The position numbers were made by a program, and so were the translations under genes. A stretch of DNA of 64,000 nucleotides from Chaenocephalus aceratus (taxonomy: Eukaryota; Chordata; Actinopteri; Perciformes; Channichthyidae): assembly GCA_023974075.1 (NCBI GenBank), contig JAMFTG010000754.1, positions 1-64,000 of the forward strand, read 5' to 3'. The notes under the pieces were generated by a model. The model did not search any database and was not told the DNA's origin. It worked only from the letters and a program-made list of their open reading frames with translations. This document shows, piece by piece, positions 1 to 12,582 of this stretch. Each line of letters opens with the position of its first letter. Positions within the stretch are counted from its first letter, which is position 1.

Positions 1-585
1 TTTGGTTTGGAGATTAGTTTATTCCATTTCAGACGAGGCCACCTGAGCAGCCGCGATGTGTTTTAAAGCTGTTCTGTTTGTGATAACCCGAGAGGAGACA
101 AACGGCAGCTTCAGTCAGCAGCGCTTCCTTTTTCACATCAAGAAGGCTTTGAAGAACCCTTGTCCTCAATGAAGGCCAATATTAAAAACAGCACCCAAAT
201 CAATTCAAAGACTTCTCTTCGAACTAAATCCGTTTATCAAATATGTACTCGGTGTGAGTGCTATTCAAATAACTGAGTGATTCTGATTTAAATTGTGTGG
301 CATGTTGTCTGCCCGAGCTAATGTGTGATGTACTATCAAGGACACACACAACTTAAGATGCCCTGTGCTCAGTACGTGTGAGACAACACTTTTAATACTG
401 GCAGTTTGACTATTTAAAGGCTCAGGCGTCTGTTTGGATGAAGCAAAGTGCCAATCTGCCGTTCTTAATAAACTGATTGACAGGTTTTTTAATGCAAACA
501 AAGGAAAAGGGAAATGAATGAATTATAGTCTGCATCGCAGGAGAAGCTCTAAATCCCTTTAAGACCCTGGTTATAGTGAAAAAGC
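1..585. other. Unique sequence, nothing recognised
   Basis: I see no coding similarity, repeat or RNA gene here. The one open frame on the minus strand (265-501) has no recognisable domain and looks like chance. Confidence 0.5.
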
Positions 586-770
586 TAGGGCTGTCGAACG
601 ATTAACATTTAATCAGATTAATCACAGCTTAAAAATTAATTAATCAGATTAATCACCATTCGAACTATGTCCAAAATATGCCATTTCTTTATGTATATTG
701 TTGGGAATGGAAAGATAAACGAAAGAAGGCGGATATATCCATTTAACCACAGTATCTATGTTATTATAAC
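586..770 (+). mobile_element. hAT-like non-autonomous element, 5' end
   Basis: The element begins TAGGGCTGTCGAACGATTA and carries two nearby copies of AATCAGATTAATCA, a combination I recognise from a very common fish interspersed repeat. The matching right end (an inverted TAGGGCTGTC) is not seen. The copy is therefore truncated, or it extends further right than I can delimit, possibly to about 1150. The superfamily call is inference from the terminus only. Confidence 0.55.
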
Positions 771-864
771 AAATGTCTGCATGTCAAAATGAAAGACAGC
801 CCACACACCTATCAATCATCAAACCGTGGGGTCTTCATTCATTACGTGTTGATTTCTATCAACG

Positions 865-956
865 GGGAGTACTTCAGGAAAGTCGACAGAGGGGGGGGGG
901 GGCTAGTGGAGTACTTCGGGAAAGTCGACGGGGGGGGGGGCTAGTGGAGTACTTCG
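865..956. repeat. Three tandem copies of a G-run unit
   Basis: The motif GTGGAGTACTTC followed by GGGAAAGTCGAC and a run of G is present twice in full and once in part. The G runs are 12 (891-902) and 10 (930-939) bases. Copies differ by single bases and by G-run length. Confidence 0.75.
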
Positions 957-2188
957 TGACCACAGAGTGTGAACGTTTGTGATCAGCTGTTTTAGCGCAG
1001 TTCTCCAGTGAAGGGGGGAGTCTCCCTCCGCAGCCGGTCGGCGTAGTTCTGGCTCAGTTCCGTTGTACAGACCGACGTTTAACAGCAGCCTGTCTGTGCA
1101 CACGGAGACCGACTCTGTCGTCCGGTGATCGAACCGCCTTCTGGAAAAGCTTCACAAGTACGTCGGTACGCAAATGCGCTTTGTGACACAAGTGACGGTA
1201 CGCATTTCAGATTACGCACATAACCTGCGTACCAGTTAGTGCACCCTGTACTTCCATGGATGTATAATAAGAACTGGATGCAGCGTGGGAGGCGGGGCCT
1301 CATTCATTGCTATGAGAGCTGCTCATTGGCGCATGATGATAAAATGGCCCAACTTTTGAGAGAGTGAAACGTCACAGATTACCCAGCATGCCTGAGGAGT
1401 ACCCGTATGTGCGCTCATAGCGCATGCGCAACTTTAACCAACATGCTCGTTCACATCAAGCACGTCAATCTGCGTACACGTAACAGCATGACAGCGGTAA
1501 TGGAAGTTATTATGATGGATTTGATATTAACGAGGCGACAGTTAGCAGCTAGTAATGATGCTAATGTGACATCAATCGTTACGTACTTTTATATTACGCT
1601 GCAACAGGATCTAGTGATATCCAACAGAGCTTCATTTAGCATGAAAGAATTATTGCACTGTGTATATATATATATAGATATATATATATATATCTGTGGA
1701 AAGAGACTCAGGAACAAAGATTCTCTCTCTTTTTGATCCATTTCTATAAAAACCTGTCTGAAAATGAGCTGATCAGATTGTGGCCACTTTATGATGTCAT
1801 AACGGTTGTCTGGCTTGTGTAACCATTAGCCAATCAGTAACCACGGGAACAAGCAAGTAATATTGGAAGGAATCATGTTCAAATAAGCCCGTAAGTTTCC
1901 GGTAGGCTTGATTTGATTAAGTGCCGTATTATGAATGTAAAAAAGTCTCCACACATAAGCCTGACTTTGTCTTTCCTCGCTCGTCCTTACAGAAATATCC
2001 AAATGCCAAAAGGTCAAACTAGTTTCCTTAACGATAAGAACTTGCTGACAATCCTGAGGTGGTGTCACACATGACCTCCAGGTTACGATCTTGTCCGACG
2101 ACACTGCATGTAATCTCCTGTCAGAGGGGACGTCTCTCCCTCCACCGGATTGGACGACCTGTGAGTCGTTAGATTCCGCCTCAAGACC
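957..2188. other. No gene; one TA microsatellite
   Basis: Mostly unique or unclassified repeat-like DNA. A (TA)n tract with one GA interruption lies at 1662-1693. The short open frames here (for example 1407-1736 and 1826-2104) show no domain. Confidence 0.45.
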
Positions 2189-2196
2189 CCATAGAT

Positions 2197-2590
2197 CAGG
2201 GGTGTCAAACTCAATTTCACCGTGGGCCGGATTAGCCTTATGGTTGCACTCAAAGGGCCGGTTGTAACTTTGAGACTATATAAATATATAATATATATAA
2301 CATAATGTATTATATTACATTATTGCCTCTGCATTGGATTATTTTCGGATAGGGTAAAAGCTTCATAATTAACTACGTCTGAAAGCAGAAGTCTAGGGAA
2401 AGTCTCTTCAGTGCGCATGTCACAAAATGAGATGCATTGTGGGACATGTAGTTTATGGGCAACGTGCTTCTGTAAAGTGGCATGTAGCCGTATAATAAAC
2501 GTATTATATTCTTTGCGAGATCTAGCGGGGCCACATGAAATGAAGTCGCGGGCCGGATTTGGCCCCCGGGCCTTGAGTTTGACACCCCTG
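2197..2590. mobile_element. hAT-type MITE with perfect 8-bp TSD
   Basis: The 394-bp element starts CAGGGGTGTCAAACTCAA and ends with the exact inverse of those 18 bases. The sequence CCATAGAT flanks both sides (2189-2196 and 2591-2598), a perfect 8-bp target duplication, which is the hAT signature. The GGGCCGG-rich subterminal sequence also fits a known vertebrate hAT MITE group. It encodes no transposase; open frames inside it are chance. Confidence 0.93.
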
Positions 2591-2598
2591 CCATAGAT

Positions 2599-3890
2599 GT
2601 TCCCCTTCAACGTAATAAACCCCGCGTCCGGCTAATCCCCCGCAGGCCCGGCGCGGTGATTGAATGCTCTGAATAGATACCGTCCAGTCTTCTTTAATAC
2701 GACGCCGGTTCTTCCTCCTCAGACGTAATAAGACAACAGGCAGGATTTAGGGATAGCAAGGTCGCCCGGCGGCGGAGAAGAAGCAGCGATAACGAGGCCT
2801 CCTGACAGACGGCGGAGGTGAGGAGCTCGTCTCTCATTACCCTCAGACTCAAAGTGTGCTCGATGTGGAGAATATGCCGCTGTGCCAGCTTGTGACATCT
2901 CCTCGACGATGAGCTGGTGACAGATCTGGGTTTAGTGGAGCCGACAGCAGAACTTTCTCAGATCAAATGCCGTGGACTTACATTACGGGGGTTAGCGTTA
3001 ATAATTCAGCGCGAGCACATCACGATGCGCCTGCATTCCTCACGCACGACTGCCAATCAGAGCGGCTTTTCCTTTCGTCTGGCTCGATACGGCGGACACG
3101 TCGGGTCCGTGTGGGCGTTACGGCGAGCACATTTCTCCCTGTTCCCGTTCCTCCTGCAGAGAAATTACTTTTCTGACTTTCAACGGGGATTCTAACTTCG
3201 GATAATTGCTTCATCATTTCAAAGTGAACACAAGCGAGGAGAGGCTCCAGTTTAAAGCGAATACATTATTTAAAACAGGAAGTGATTGGTTTGTTTGTTG
3301 TGTGGCAGCTACCTCTAAGTGTGTCTATGCATCTTTTACTAAACAAACATGTTGTTATTGATGTGCAAACAGATCAATATTGAAGGGTAACAACAACATG
3401 CCTTAGGCCTTTTCTCAGCACTTCTGAATGTCCCCAGCCTCGTGTGTTCGTCCTGAAGATACATAAATAACAATAAATACATGTTTTAGAAGTTGGACAC
3501 AGATACTCTTCACTTTTAAGACATGCTGAATGATTTCCTCCGGCGGCTGGACACTTGCTTTTGAAAGAAATGTCACTCAGGTGTAAATAGTGCATTTCTT
3601 TGGGACTATTTTGTTGCAGTGTGTGACAGAGACTCAAAATAACCTACGGTTGCATCGGAGCGGCTCATCGATCTGTTTTTAGAAACCGTCTAGAAAAAGA
3701 CAGATTATCAGACGTTGGCTACACAGACAGACCTACTTCCTGTTGTTGTTGTTCTTATCATTGTTTTAACAGTAAGAAAAAGACAGAATATATCTTGAGA
3801 CGTATCGAGGGATGTTCGGCCACCATCTTACTTTCAATACAAGGTCAATTATCTGCCTTTTCACTCCGGAGAGTGGAGGCTGCCACCCCA
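2599..3890. other. Unique sequence, nothing recognised
   Basis: No repeat boundary, conserved domain or RNA gene was seen in this stretch. Confidence 0.45.
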
Positions 3891-4197
<307 letters not shown>

Positions 4198-4980
4198 GCA
4201 CTTTCTAAAAGAGCCTTCCGGTCCATTGGCACTCAAATGGACCGATCTGTCGGTGCCCAAACATGGAGGGGTCAGCAGGACGCTCACCTTGGGGATGCCG
4301 CGCTGAGAACAAGCCCTCTGGGAAGAGTCCTCAGCACGGAGCCTGATCCACGAGGGCAGCAGACATTAAACTGATGCTTTCTTACATTTCTTCCATAATC
4401 CCTGCACTCGTTGGACTGAGTGAACACGAGGCAAAGAAGTCGTGTGGATAAGTGCCCACTCGAGGTACGATGAGCACTTGAATACAAAAGATACCGTTCT
4501 GTATGAAAGTATGAACACGTGTAGCTTGTTAGCATGCTATCATTTGCTCATTAACAGCTGATGGGAATGTCCTGTGCTCGTTGTTAACCAAAGACTAATG
4601 CAATGTTTTAACCTGATGAGAAGAAGACGTTCGAGTTATCACGATTACAATATCAGTGTTATTACATGTCATCCTGAGGGGCCCATCACATTTCAGGGGG
4701 TTATATTCAGTCGTTATTTCAGTCTGGACTCGAGACAGACTTGTACTACGGAGAAAGATGTCCATCAAGGTCGTTTGGCGGCACGAAAAAGTCAATATTT
4801 GCTTACGCACAAACATAATGCACAAAGGAATCAATATATCCTACTGTAGCTAAAGAACTGTACAAGGAAGAGCACGACTTTGAACCGGGGTAAAACCACC
4901 AGATCTCATCTCAATGCAAGTGGAATGCTTTAAAGCGCGGTTTTAGTCGCAGAAATGCATGAAATCAACACATTTCTAAC
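4198..4980. other. Unique sequence, nothing recognised
   Basis: No gene or repeat was recognised between the microsatellite and the hAT element. Confidence 0.45.
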
Positions 4981-5654
4981 TAGGGGTGTAACGGTATCCG
5001 TATTCGTCCCGTCACGGTTCGGACGTCACGGTTCGGTGCATGCAGTCACACGGCGAATACGCCTTTTTTTTACGAGTGGGAAAAAGTCTGTCATTCAGGG
5101 CAGCATCCACTACACTATATATACTCCAGGGGGCGGTATTGCGCCTAAAAGCTGTTTGCCAGCCGCCCTTAAACAACAAATGAAGAACAAGAAGAAACAA
5201 CAACAAAACGAACTAAATACGAAGAAGAAAAGTTATTATGGCGATTTCAGATAACACTCAGGAGCTAGAACCCACCTGCTTCTTTTAGATCAGCTGTGTG
5301 GGAACATTTCGGGTTCCCTGTGGACTACAACAACGACGATGAGGAGTGCGAGTGGTGGATCCGACGAGGGCGGCGTGTCGGCGTTGTTCGATAGCGGTGC
5401 GGTAGTATGCTAATGGAAACACGCCAAACATGCTAAATCACATCAGAAGGCATCACCCAGATGTGCCAATCACCGGAGCCCGGCAAAAGACAACAGCAGT
5501 TCAACAGCTGATCCCCGCTGCTTTTAAGAAGCCAAGAGACATGAGAGCCGAGAGACCAACATCAATAACGGAAGATTTTGGCATAATGTTTTTCAACGAC
5601 TTTGCGCTCTGGAAACACTTTCTTATTATTTATGATGTAAGACATTCTTCTTAG
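4981..5654 (+). mobile_element. hAT transposon, 5' part, 3' truncated
   Basis: The left end, TAGGGGTGTAACGGTA, is followed by two CACGGTTCGG motifs, a terminus typical of BED-finger hAT transposons in fish. About 250 bp downstream begins a decayed transposase coding start. No right terminus is found before unique DNA, so this copy keeps only the 5' end and the first coding segment. The exact right boundary is uncertain. Confidence 0.75.
5238..5654 (+). pseudogene. Decayed hAT transposase, BED zinc-finger N-terminus
   Basis: An ATG at 5238 opens a frame that stops after 16 codons at TAG. Shifting one frame gives a stretch reading SAVWEHFGFPVDYNNDDEE, which is how BED-finger hAT proteins typically begin. 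A further shift gives a Cys-x2-Cys pair (CRRC) and, from about 5430, the NHIRRHHPD segment that supplies the histidines of the BED finger. An in-frame TAG lies between the Cys pair and the His pair. In an intact member this domain binds transposon DNA and is followed by the RNase H-like catalytic core, which is absent here. The copy has at least two frameshifts and one internal stop, so it is dead. The family call rests on the finger spacing and on the hAT terminus upstream. Confidence 0.75.
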
Positions 5655-7373
5655 TTTTACAGCTTGATGAAACCTTTTAGTTTGACATCAGCCAGTAGCC
5701 TATAGATAATATGGCCATCTGCGTGAGTGGTTTGTTTTTAACTGTTTAATGCAGTTAATTATTCAAAATGTCAGAGTTCCTTATTTTGAAACTGAAACTT
5801 GCACTACTGTTCAAAAGTAAATAACAACAAACCTAGAATTACGCCTTGTTTTCTTTCCTGCTTTCATCGTGAAATACAAGTGCGGACGCTTATCGGTCCG
5901 AGTCACCATCTGATAGAAAGCCACGATGATGCAGCAATATGTCGTGGAGTTGATTAGTTTTCTTTAGCAGGCATCCGTGTATCTCTGTGTGTGTGACATG
6001 TGTCCCGGTGATACACAACTACACACACACATAACTGTGATTACAACGGCACATCGTTCGCAGGGAGAATATCATTTGGTTGAGTATTTTTGAAGCTTCT
6101 AACAATCCATCAGAAAAAGAAATCAACGTGGCTCGATTCTTCTTACAACCCGTGGATTTCATAACTAACATTCGCGATGATAAAATCCGTCTCTTAAATT
6201 TCACAGGTGCCGTTTCTTCTAAGTAGATGGAGAGGAGAGTGCTGAAAAACAAGCCCGTCTTGTATCGACCGAGAGCAGGCAGGAAGTGTGAACGAGACGG
6301 AGGGAGATTGATGGCCTGGTCCCTGGAAGCAGAGCAGATTCTCGTGACAATAGTGAAAGTAAATCAAAAATACCTTCTGATAAAAGTAGTGGACGACCGT
6401 GCTTTAGAATCCGAGCGAATGTTTGTGCTAAAGCTGTGTGTGAAGAGTTGTTTTGCCGTAATGGGAAAAGCATGAAATGAATATATTACCCGTGTGACCT
6501 GGCCGTCAAAGCAAACGCGGAATATAACAAAAGATTTAAACGACATTTTAATAGCTCTATTTACAGTGTGTGGGTGCATTGTGTGAATTAGCACGCTGTG
6601 TGCTGCCATTTGCAATCATCCACGCTACGATAAAGATACCTTTGTTGACGTGGGTGAGCAGCGAGCACCCGATGGAGGCCTTCAGGTGAAACACGGTGCC
6701 GAGCGTTCAGGAATACTGCCGTTACCTCGAGCCAGAAACAAGTCATTTCATATAAAATCTACAATTTGAAGGTCAATTTCCTTTTCGCGAGCCAATGCAA
6801 GGAACACATTCTAAAAAAATGTTGGAGAAGCTTTTGGGAAACAGCCAGCCAGAGTAATTTGAAGTCAGTGGATTAAAGCGTTCACGGAGCAATTTAGAAT
6901 ATAAATGAATCCCAGCGAATATTCTGCCCACAATTTACAACTCTAACCTTCTGCTTCCTGGCGACACGTGCAAGTAACAGCTGAGCAAGTCGACGGTCGG
7001 ATCGGAGACATCTGCCAGCGCTTTCTGCCATCGAGCTGTTAATGTTGCTTGAAAATAATTACGTCATTAAAGCAATGTTTATCAGACACAGGTCATAGTA
7101 ATCACAATTTATATTTCCACGTGTGGAGGAGGGGAGTTTGATCGGGGGAAAGCAGTTCCTTTCACCAAATATCTGACCTTTTCATGTATTTTGATTGTTA
7201 AAGAGCATGATTTAGCTTTATTTGGGGTTTCCCTTTCCTGTAGGTGTTGAATTGGGTTTGTGTGGATGTAAACGGTCTGGAAGCGCTGACATTCCTTCCA
7301 GAATAGGGCCCTTTAACAGCCGAACACATTTTGAAACCAACAGGTAGTGACTTCACAATCACACTAATTCCAT
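5655..7373. other. Unique AT-rich sequence
   Basis: No coding signature or repeat was seen. Overlapping short open frames on opposite strands at 6219-6475 have no recognisable domain. Confidence 0.45.
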
Positions 7374-7381
7374 ATGAGATC

Positions 7382-7769
7382 CAGTGTTGAGACGCGATAT
7401 AAACTAACGCATTACTGTAACGCAACTACCTTTTGCGGTAACTAATAGCGTTACTAGTTACCTATTCCCATTCCGTAACGCCGTTATAGTTACTGTGATT
7501 TAAATGGGTGCGTTGCCGCGTTACATTGTGTGATGGAACTGAACCGAATCTCCCGCGGATGTAGCTCACAGGCGAACACAGCGATGTCCTCTCACAGCAC
7601 CATGGAGAAGAGAACGTGACCAGAGAGGAGTGATGATTGGTTAACGCGGGGTAACGTTTCAGGGTAAGCCAATCAGAGACAGAGTTGGGCGGGTCTTGCC
7701 TTATGGGGAAAATACACGGACACACAAACACATGCTAACCATGATGCTAACACACACACATACACGGCA

Positions 7770-7842
<73 letters not shown>

Positions 7843-8192
7843 ACACTATGGCAGATGCAAGTATCAGCGAGAGCAGCAGCGCATTTACAACGTGGAGATA
7901 TAACCATATATACCGTAGCCTATATATATTACGGTCAAATGTAAACTGTGAGCAGACAGGAAGCAGCAATGCTAATCTCCTGAAGCACCTAGCTAATGTA
8001 GCCACATGTGGGGAGTTGTCTTTCTCTTACGGTGCCACAGAACAACACACAAACTTGTATTTGTGTTGTTATTATTTTAAAGTAAAGTAACTAGTTACTT
8101 TTATAATTTAGTAACTAATAAGTACTACTTTTTTGAGAGCATTAACTATAACTATTACTAGTTACTTTTTAAATGTAACTTGCCCAACACTG
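7382..8192. mobile_element. hAT-type MITE (CAGTGTTG family), copy 1
   Basis: The 811-bp element has ends CAGTGTTG and CAACACTG. Its flanks, ATGAGATC (7374-7381) and GTGAGATC (8193-8200), match at 7 of 8 bases, fitting an aged 8-bp hAT target duplication. Both subterminal regions are rich in GTAACTAGTTAC motifs. A pure CA microsatellite lies inside. A second copy lies at 43690-44403. Confidence 0.88.
7773..7846. repeat. (CA)n microsatellite inside MITE
   Basis: An almost uninterrupted CA tract of about 74 bp. The same position in the second copy of this MITE also carries CA repeats, so the tract was probably seeded by the element itself. Confidence 0.95.
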
Positions 8193-8867
8193 GTGAGATC
8201 TGAAGTGACTATAAGGCACCTATATGTGAACATGCTTTTTATGAGGAAGTATAAGATCCTGCACAAAGGCCCTCTCACCTACAGTATATCAATATCATAG
8301 ATCTGCCCGAGAGCGACACTTTAGCAGCGAGAGAGAGGCTTAAAGATATCTAGTGAGAATGGAAACACGTCACGTGGCTATACGCAGGGGCGGACTGGGG
8401 GGAAAAAGTGGCCCGGGGATTAATTGACAGACAGGCCCACTTAATGCGCGGCATGTATCGGCCGGCCGGCGACGAGAAAGTATGTTACTTAACAAAAAAC
8501 CCTATGCCTTTAATGTTATTTTGGACCATTATTCATATAGTAATCACATTACCCGAGCCCTTGAGTTGCCGAGAGCAAAAATAGTTACGGCATATATTTA
8601 GTGATTTTAATGTTAACAGATCATTGATGCAATGACATTTTGACCCAATTTGCCTGACTTGCCACATGGAATAAAACATGGGCGACGTACGAAGCATCCT
8701 CAATGTGGGTGAGACAATTTAGCAGGGGGTGTGGGCAGGTGGTGGACCTCACCTCCTCTAGGGGGGTCCGGGGGCATGTTCCCCCGGGAAGATTTTTTTT
8801 AAATGTTGAAGTTAAATGCATCAATCTGGTCCATTTTGAGAGCAAAATTAGGGACTACATCTATGGC

Positions 8868-9100
8868 AGTCAGTAGGGGCTTGGACTGTGAGCCGTAGGG
8901 TCGTCGGTTCAAGTCCCCGACCAGACCTATTTGGAGTGTGGACTTCTACTTGGAGAGGTCCCAGTTCACCTCCTGCCCTGCCGTGGTGCCCTTGAGCAAG
9001 GCACCGGACATGCAGCTTGGGATGTGAGGACATGGCTTCGAAAGGATGTGTCGCCTTCTGTCCTGCCAGTGTTGGCAGGACATGAATTAAAATGTCGAAC
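8868..9100 (+). repeat. tRNA-derived SINE nested in hAT element
   Basis: The head has an A-box-like stretch near TAGGGGCTTGGACTGTGAG and a clear B-box, GGTTCAAGTCC, 40 bp later. The body has the GAGCAAGGCACCGGAC core seen in many fish SINEs. It is a retrotransposed tRNA-like sequence and not a functional tRNA, because no cloverleaf closes. The 3' limit is approximate. Confidence 0.75.
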
Positions 9101-9530
9101 TCGGACTTCATTTTAAGAACATTTCGGCCAGGGGTGTAGAGCTATATTTGTTTAAGCACCGGATTGGCAAAACAGGAGAGTGTGTGCACCAGTCTGCCTT
9201 GATCTATGAATTCATGTCTGTGACTCTCACAGTATCTGCTGAGAAGAGGAGCGCGCAGTGCCTTCACGCACCGCCTTCATTGTGTTTACCTTCAGAATCA
9301 TTAGAAAGGCTAAAGAGCAGTGTGTGGCTGATGTGTTTTAACCACACACACCTCTATACACACATACACACACACACACACGCGCACGATTTAAACGCAG
9401 ACTTTTGTTCCTCCATGTTACGTTGTTATTGTTTCACTGAGCGGACCCGCACATTTTTTTCAAACGCTCCCCTTTTTGGTCCATCTGCGCGGTTTTGTGC
9501 GCGTGTGATGATTCGGCTGTACCTTTAGTA

Positions 9531-9713
9531 ATGAATATTACATGTTGTGAGGAAATCTTTCCACCAATAATTCCAATAAGTAATCCAAAATGTATTCACT
9601 TCAGGTTTACGAAAGTAACTGTAATCAGATTACTAGTTTTTCAAATGTAACGCGAGCTGAATACAGTTACTTGATTTTTGTATTCTGATTACGTAACGCC
9701 GCTACATGTATTT
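9531..9713. repeat. Fragment of a GTAATCAGATTAC-type interspersed repeat
   Basis: The motifs GTAACTGTAATCAGATTAC and TTCTGATTACGTAACGCCG occur in order, as in a common fish dispersed repeat. Neither terminus is complete. It lies inside the larger hAT element. Confidence 0.5.
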
Positions 9714-9882
9714 AGTTCCTGGCCACACCCCACTGGGCTGGGCTGGGCCGGAACACTTACAAATGTGGGCCGGTAGGATTTAGGCTTTTTTTTTTTTTTT
9801 TGGCCCTCCGGCCCACACACAGCACCGGCCCACCGGGGAAACTCCCGGTATTCCCAATGGCCAGTCCGCCCCTGGCTATACG

Positions 9883-11598
9883 TGAAATCCTGGCTACTTA
9901 CGGACAAAGTTTCCTATCCGCTTCACTAGCTCCTTTGTCCGTGTACATGCACGGATACCAACCTTTTGCCTGCGCTTGGATGCCAAAGTATCTGAGGCTC
10001 GTCTACAATTTACATTTGAATGAAGCACGCAGGTCATCTCATGCACAGCCTTCCTTTATAATCCTCCAGTGCGTTTCATGAGTTCATCTGCAGTTATCAT
10101 CTTTCTATAAAAGCCTCCGTTAAATGAGACGTCAAAGAAGTGTTGTTTTAATGGGATTCAAGCTAATTATTTTATCTCTATTATTTTCCATATCACATGA
10201 TACTGAACGGGAAGAGACGGATAACAACCAAGGGGTTTAAAGACGGGATATAAGCCATGTGTTGCTCTGAATAGCAAATGAGTGAGAGCTGCATGGAAAA
10301 TGCATTTTATTATTATTATTTAAGTGCCTTTTTTTCCTCTAAACCAATCGTGACCTGCCGGAAAGTCAGCCATAAACCCCGGGTGAGAGTGACTGCTATC
10401 AATACAACGTTACACATAATCGTCGCCCTGTCTTTAAATAATACAGCCAAGGAGCGTCTCTCCTCGCGTGTGTGGAAGTGTAATAATCTGTATATTTCAT
10501 TTCCATCCGTCCTGCCGCTCAGTGTTCACGCGGCGCTGCGGAGGGTGACCTCTGTAGGAAAGAGAGGGAGATTTAGTGGAAGGAAAGCGTATATCATTTA
10601 CTTTAGACTGGAGGGAGGCAAACAGGAAGTGGCTGGGAGGTCAACCGATTTTAATCTTCAATTTCAACAAGCTTGACAGCAGCGATCAGCTCTGGGAGGA
10701 ATTCGCTGAACAGACTCTCAGGCCGTCAATCGGCGGTATTCGTAGTGGATGACTTAATTACATTTAGAGGGTCGATACAGCTATCAGAAACAATCTTTCA
10801 GAGCGACTTGAATATTTGTCTCGATGGCTTTGAGCCAGAAACAGGCCGTGTGTAACTGGCAGGTTTTCTCAGACACAGATAGCTTAGGGAAGCCGTATCT
10901 TAAGAATGAAACCAAGGGTGAAAAAGGACGAAAACCTCTCCTTCCACATCTTCAGTTTAAACTTTTAAAAATGGCATAGTATGCACACAGCGGAGAGATG
11001 CCAGAGAAAAGACTCATCGCCTGTATCCTTGAGGGGAAACTGATGAAAACTGATTTGAAATTTAATTACAAATACTTGGAATTGCTTTTCCATTGTGATC
11101 TAAGGGCTTCTAATTGGCGAACAACAGACGGGAAAGCAGTTTTGATTACCTGGAGATCTGAGACGCGTTGCATACTTAATCTCTTGGCGTCGGGCAACTT
11201 ACAATATGTACCACATGCTTCGTGTGTGTTCTCATGTGGATCTTTGCCAACACACGTACTTTCAGGGCCAATGTTGAAACGTTGCAGCAAAGCATTTATG
11301 TGTAATTACAAACGGAGATAAACTCGACGGTTCCTTCAACCTGCACACGAAAGGAGCTATTCTTAAAAAGCTTAGCTGCGAGTCCGACTCTATTAACTTC
11401 CATAGTGGAGTTGTATTCATCGCATCATGCCTATCTGTGATGACGGGTCCCGCGTCACGGCCACTTCTACTGATCATAGTTCATCGTTGAGGTCGACTAG
11501 AATAGATTTACACTGTTCAGTGTTCCAAACTCACATTGGTCTCACAGCGTCTCTGTGTAGTCTGGTATTCACTCCCTACACGGCTTGTTGGAGTTCCT
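9883..11598. other. Unique sequence, nothing recognised
   Basis: A short (TTA)n tract lies near 10308-10320. No domain or repeat boundary was recognised in the rest, including the open frames at 10278-10676 and 10998-11321. Confidence 0.45.
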
Positions 11599-11666
11599 GC
11601 AGACGGCCACTGGGCTCACAGGGAGGGGGGGGGGGGCCCCCTCCCTGTGAGCCCAGGGCCGTCTGC
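11599..11666. repeat. Hairpin: 30-bp inverted repeat around a G-run
   Basis: The left arm (11599-11629) and right arm (11637-11666) are complementary over about 30 bp with a single bulged base. They flank a run of G. The arms begin GCAGACGGCC and end GGCCGTCTGC. Confidence 0.85.
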
Positions 11667-11904
11667 GAGACCCAGCCCGAAACACCACACACCCGCAGCC
11701 TGGCTGGGAGTTTGTGTGTGTGCCCAGGCTGAGGTTCCGCGGTGCTCGCTGCGCGCCGACCCCACACCAGCGAGCCAGCGCAGTGGCCCGCGCCGCCTGA
11801 CTCCGAGATAGAGTGAATGAGGAAACAGCAGAAACAAAAAATGAGAACAAGAAGAGATAGATCTCGGGCACTCAGAGAAGAATTGAAACAAAGTACCAAA
11901 AAAA
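11667..11904. other. GC-rich block next to LINE 3' end
   Basis: A GC-rich segment (about 11720-11810) followed by A-rich sequence. I could not assign it; it may be part of the adjoining repeat. Confidence 0.3.
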
Positions 11905-12147
11905 AAAATAAACCAAATAAAAAAAATAAATAATAAATATAATTTCAGATAGTCTCTGTTCAGGTTCAACAGGGGCAAGAAGAAGCTTAAAAAAACTTTC
12001 TGGTCCTACCCCTTTAAACATATATTTTCTTATAAAACATTAGATCATCGTCATCAGCGACATGTTTGTCTTGTTAATCTTTTTTTATTTTTTACAAAAC
12101 AATCAGAAAGAAATTACTTTTTACAAGAAATAACAACAAATGGGATT

Positions 12148-12384
12148 TTAGAGGTCCTGTTCATAACCATTAATGATTTGACTCCTAAATAATACTTTCA
12201 TTTTAGATAGACTTGTACAATATTTCAGTGCGTCGTTACAGTTATTCCACAGACTAACACCTTTTGATGAGATGCAATGAAGTTTGGCATTTGTTCGTAG
12301 GGGTGGTTTTTTGAAAATGCAGTTTCCTCTCAACGTGTGTATGCTTTCTCTCTGAGTGAAAGGTCCCTGGATATTATGAGGTAA
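12148..12384 (-). pseudogene. LINE ORF2 C-terminus, separated from the RT
   Basis: The minus strand reads PHNIQGPFTQRESIHTLRGN followed by CIFKKPPLRTN and VSLWNNC. This matches the C-terminal layout of the second LINE in this window (22198-22542: LRGNLHFKLKVRTTL, GVALWNAL). It completes the frame that stops at the insertion near 13570, so it is the tail of the same copy. Confidence 0.8.
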
Positions 12385-12582
12385 TTATTACATGGCTTAG
12401 TTGAATACTCGATTCTGATTGGTCAATTCAGAACACGTGACACGTTGTTAATGCCGAACAGACAGACCGCTGTCAAGGACTTATTGACCGTTGTTAAGGA
12501 CGCTCACATCTTCAGAAAGAAGTCCGGTCGATTGATTGAACTGTATACAGTTGGGCCCAAAAGCAATTTGGAACTGGAACAA

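Larger units (their letters stand above)
8385..9874. mobile_element. hAT-type element with perfect TSD and nested repeats
   Basis: The ends CAGGGGCGGACTGG and CCAGTCCGCCCCTG are exact 14-bp inverted repeats. GCTATACG flanks both sides (8377-8384 and 9875-9882), a perfect 8-bp duplication. The 1,490-bp body encodes no recognisable transposase. It carries a SINE (about 8868-9100) and a fragment of another repeat (about 9531-9713), so it is a composite built after or before insertion. Confidence 0.9.
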
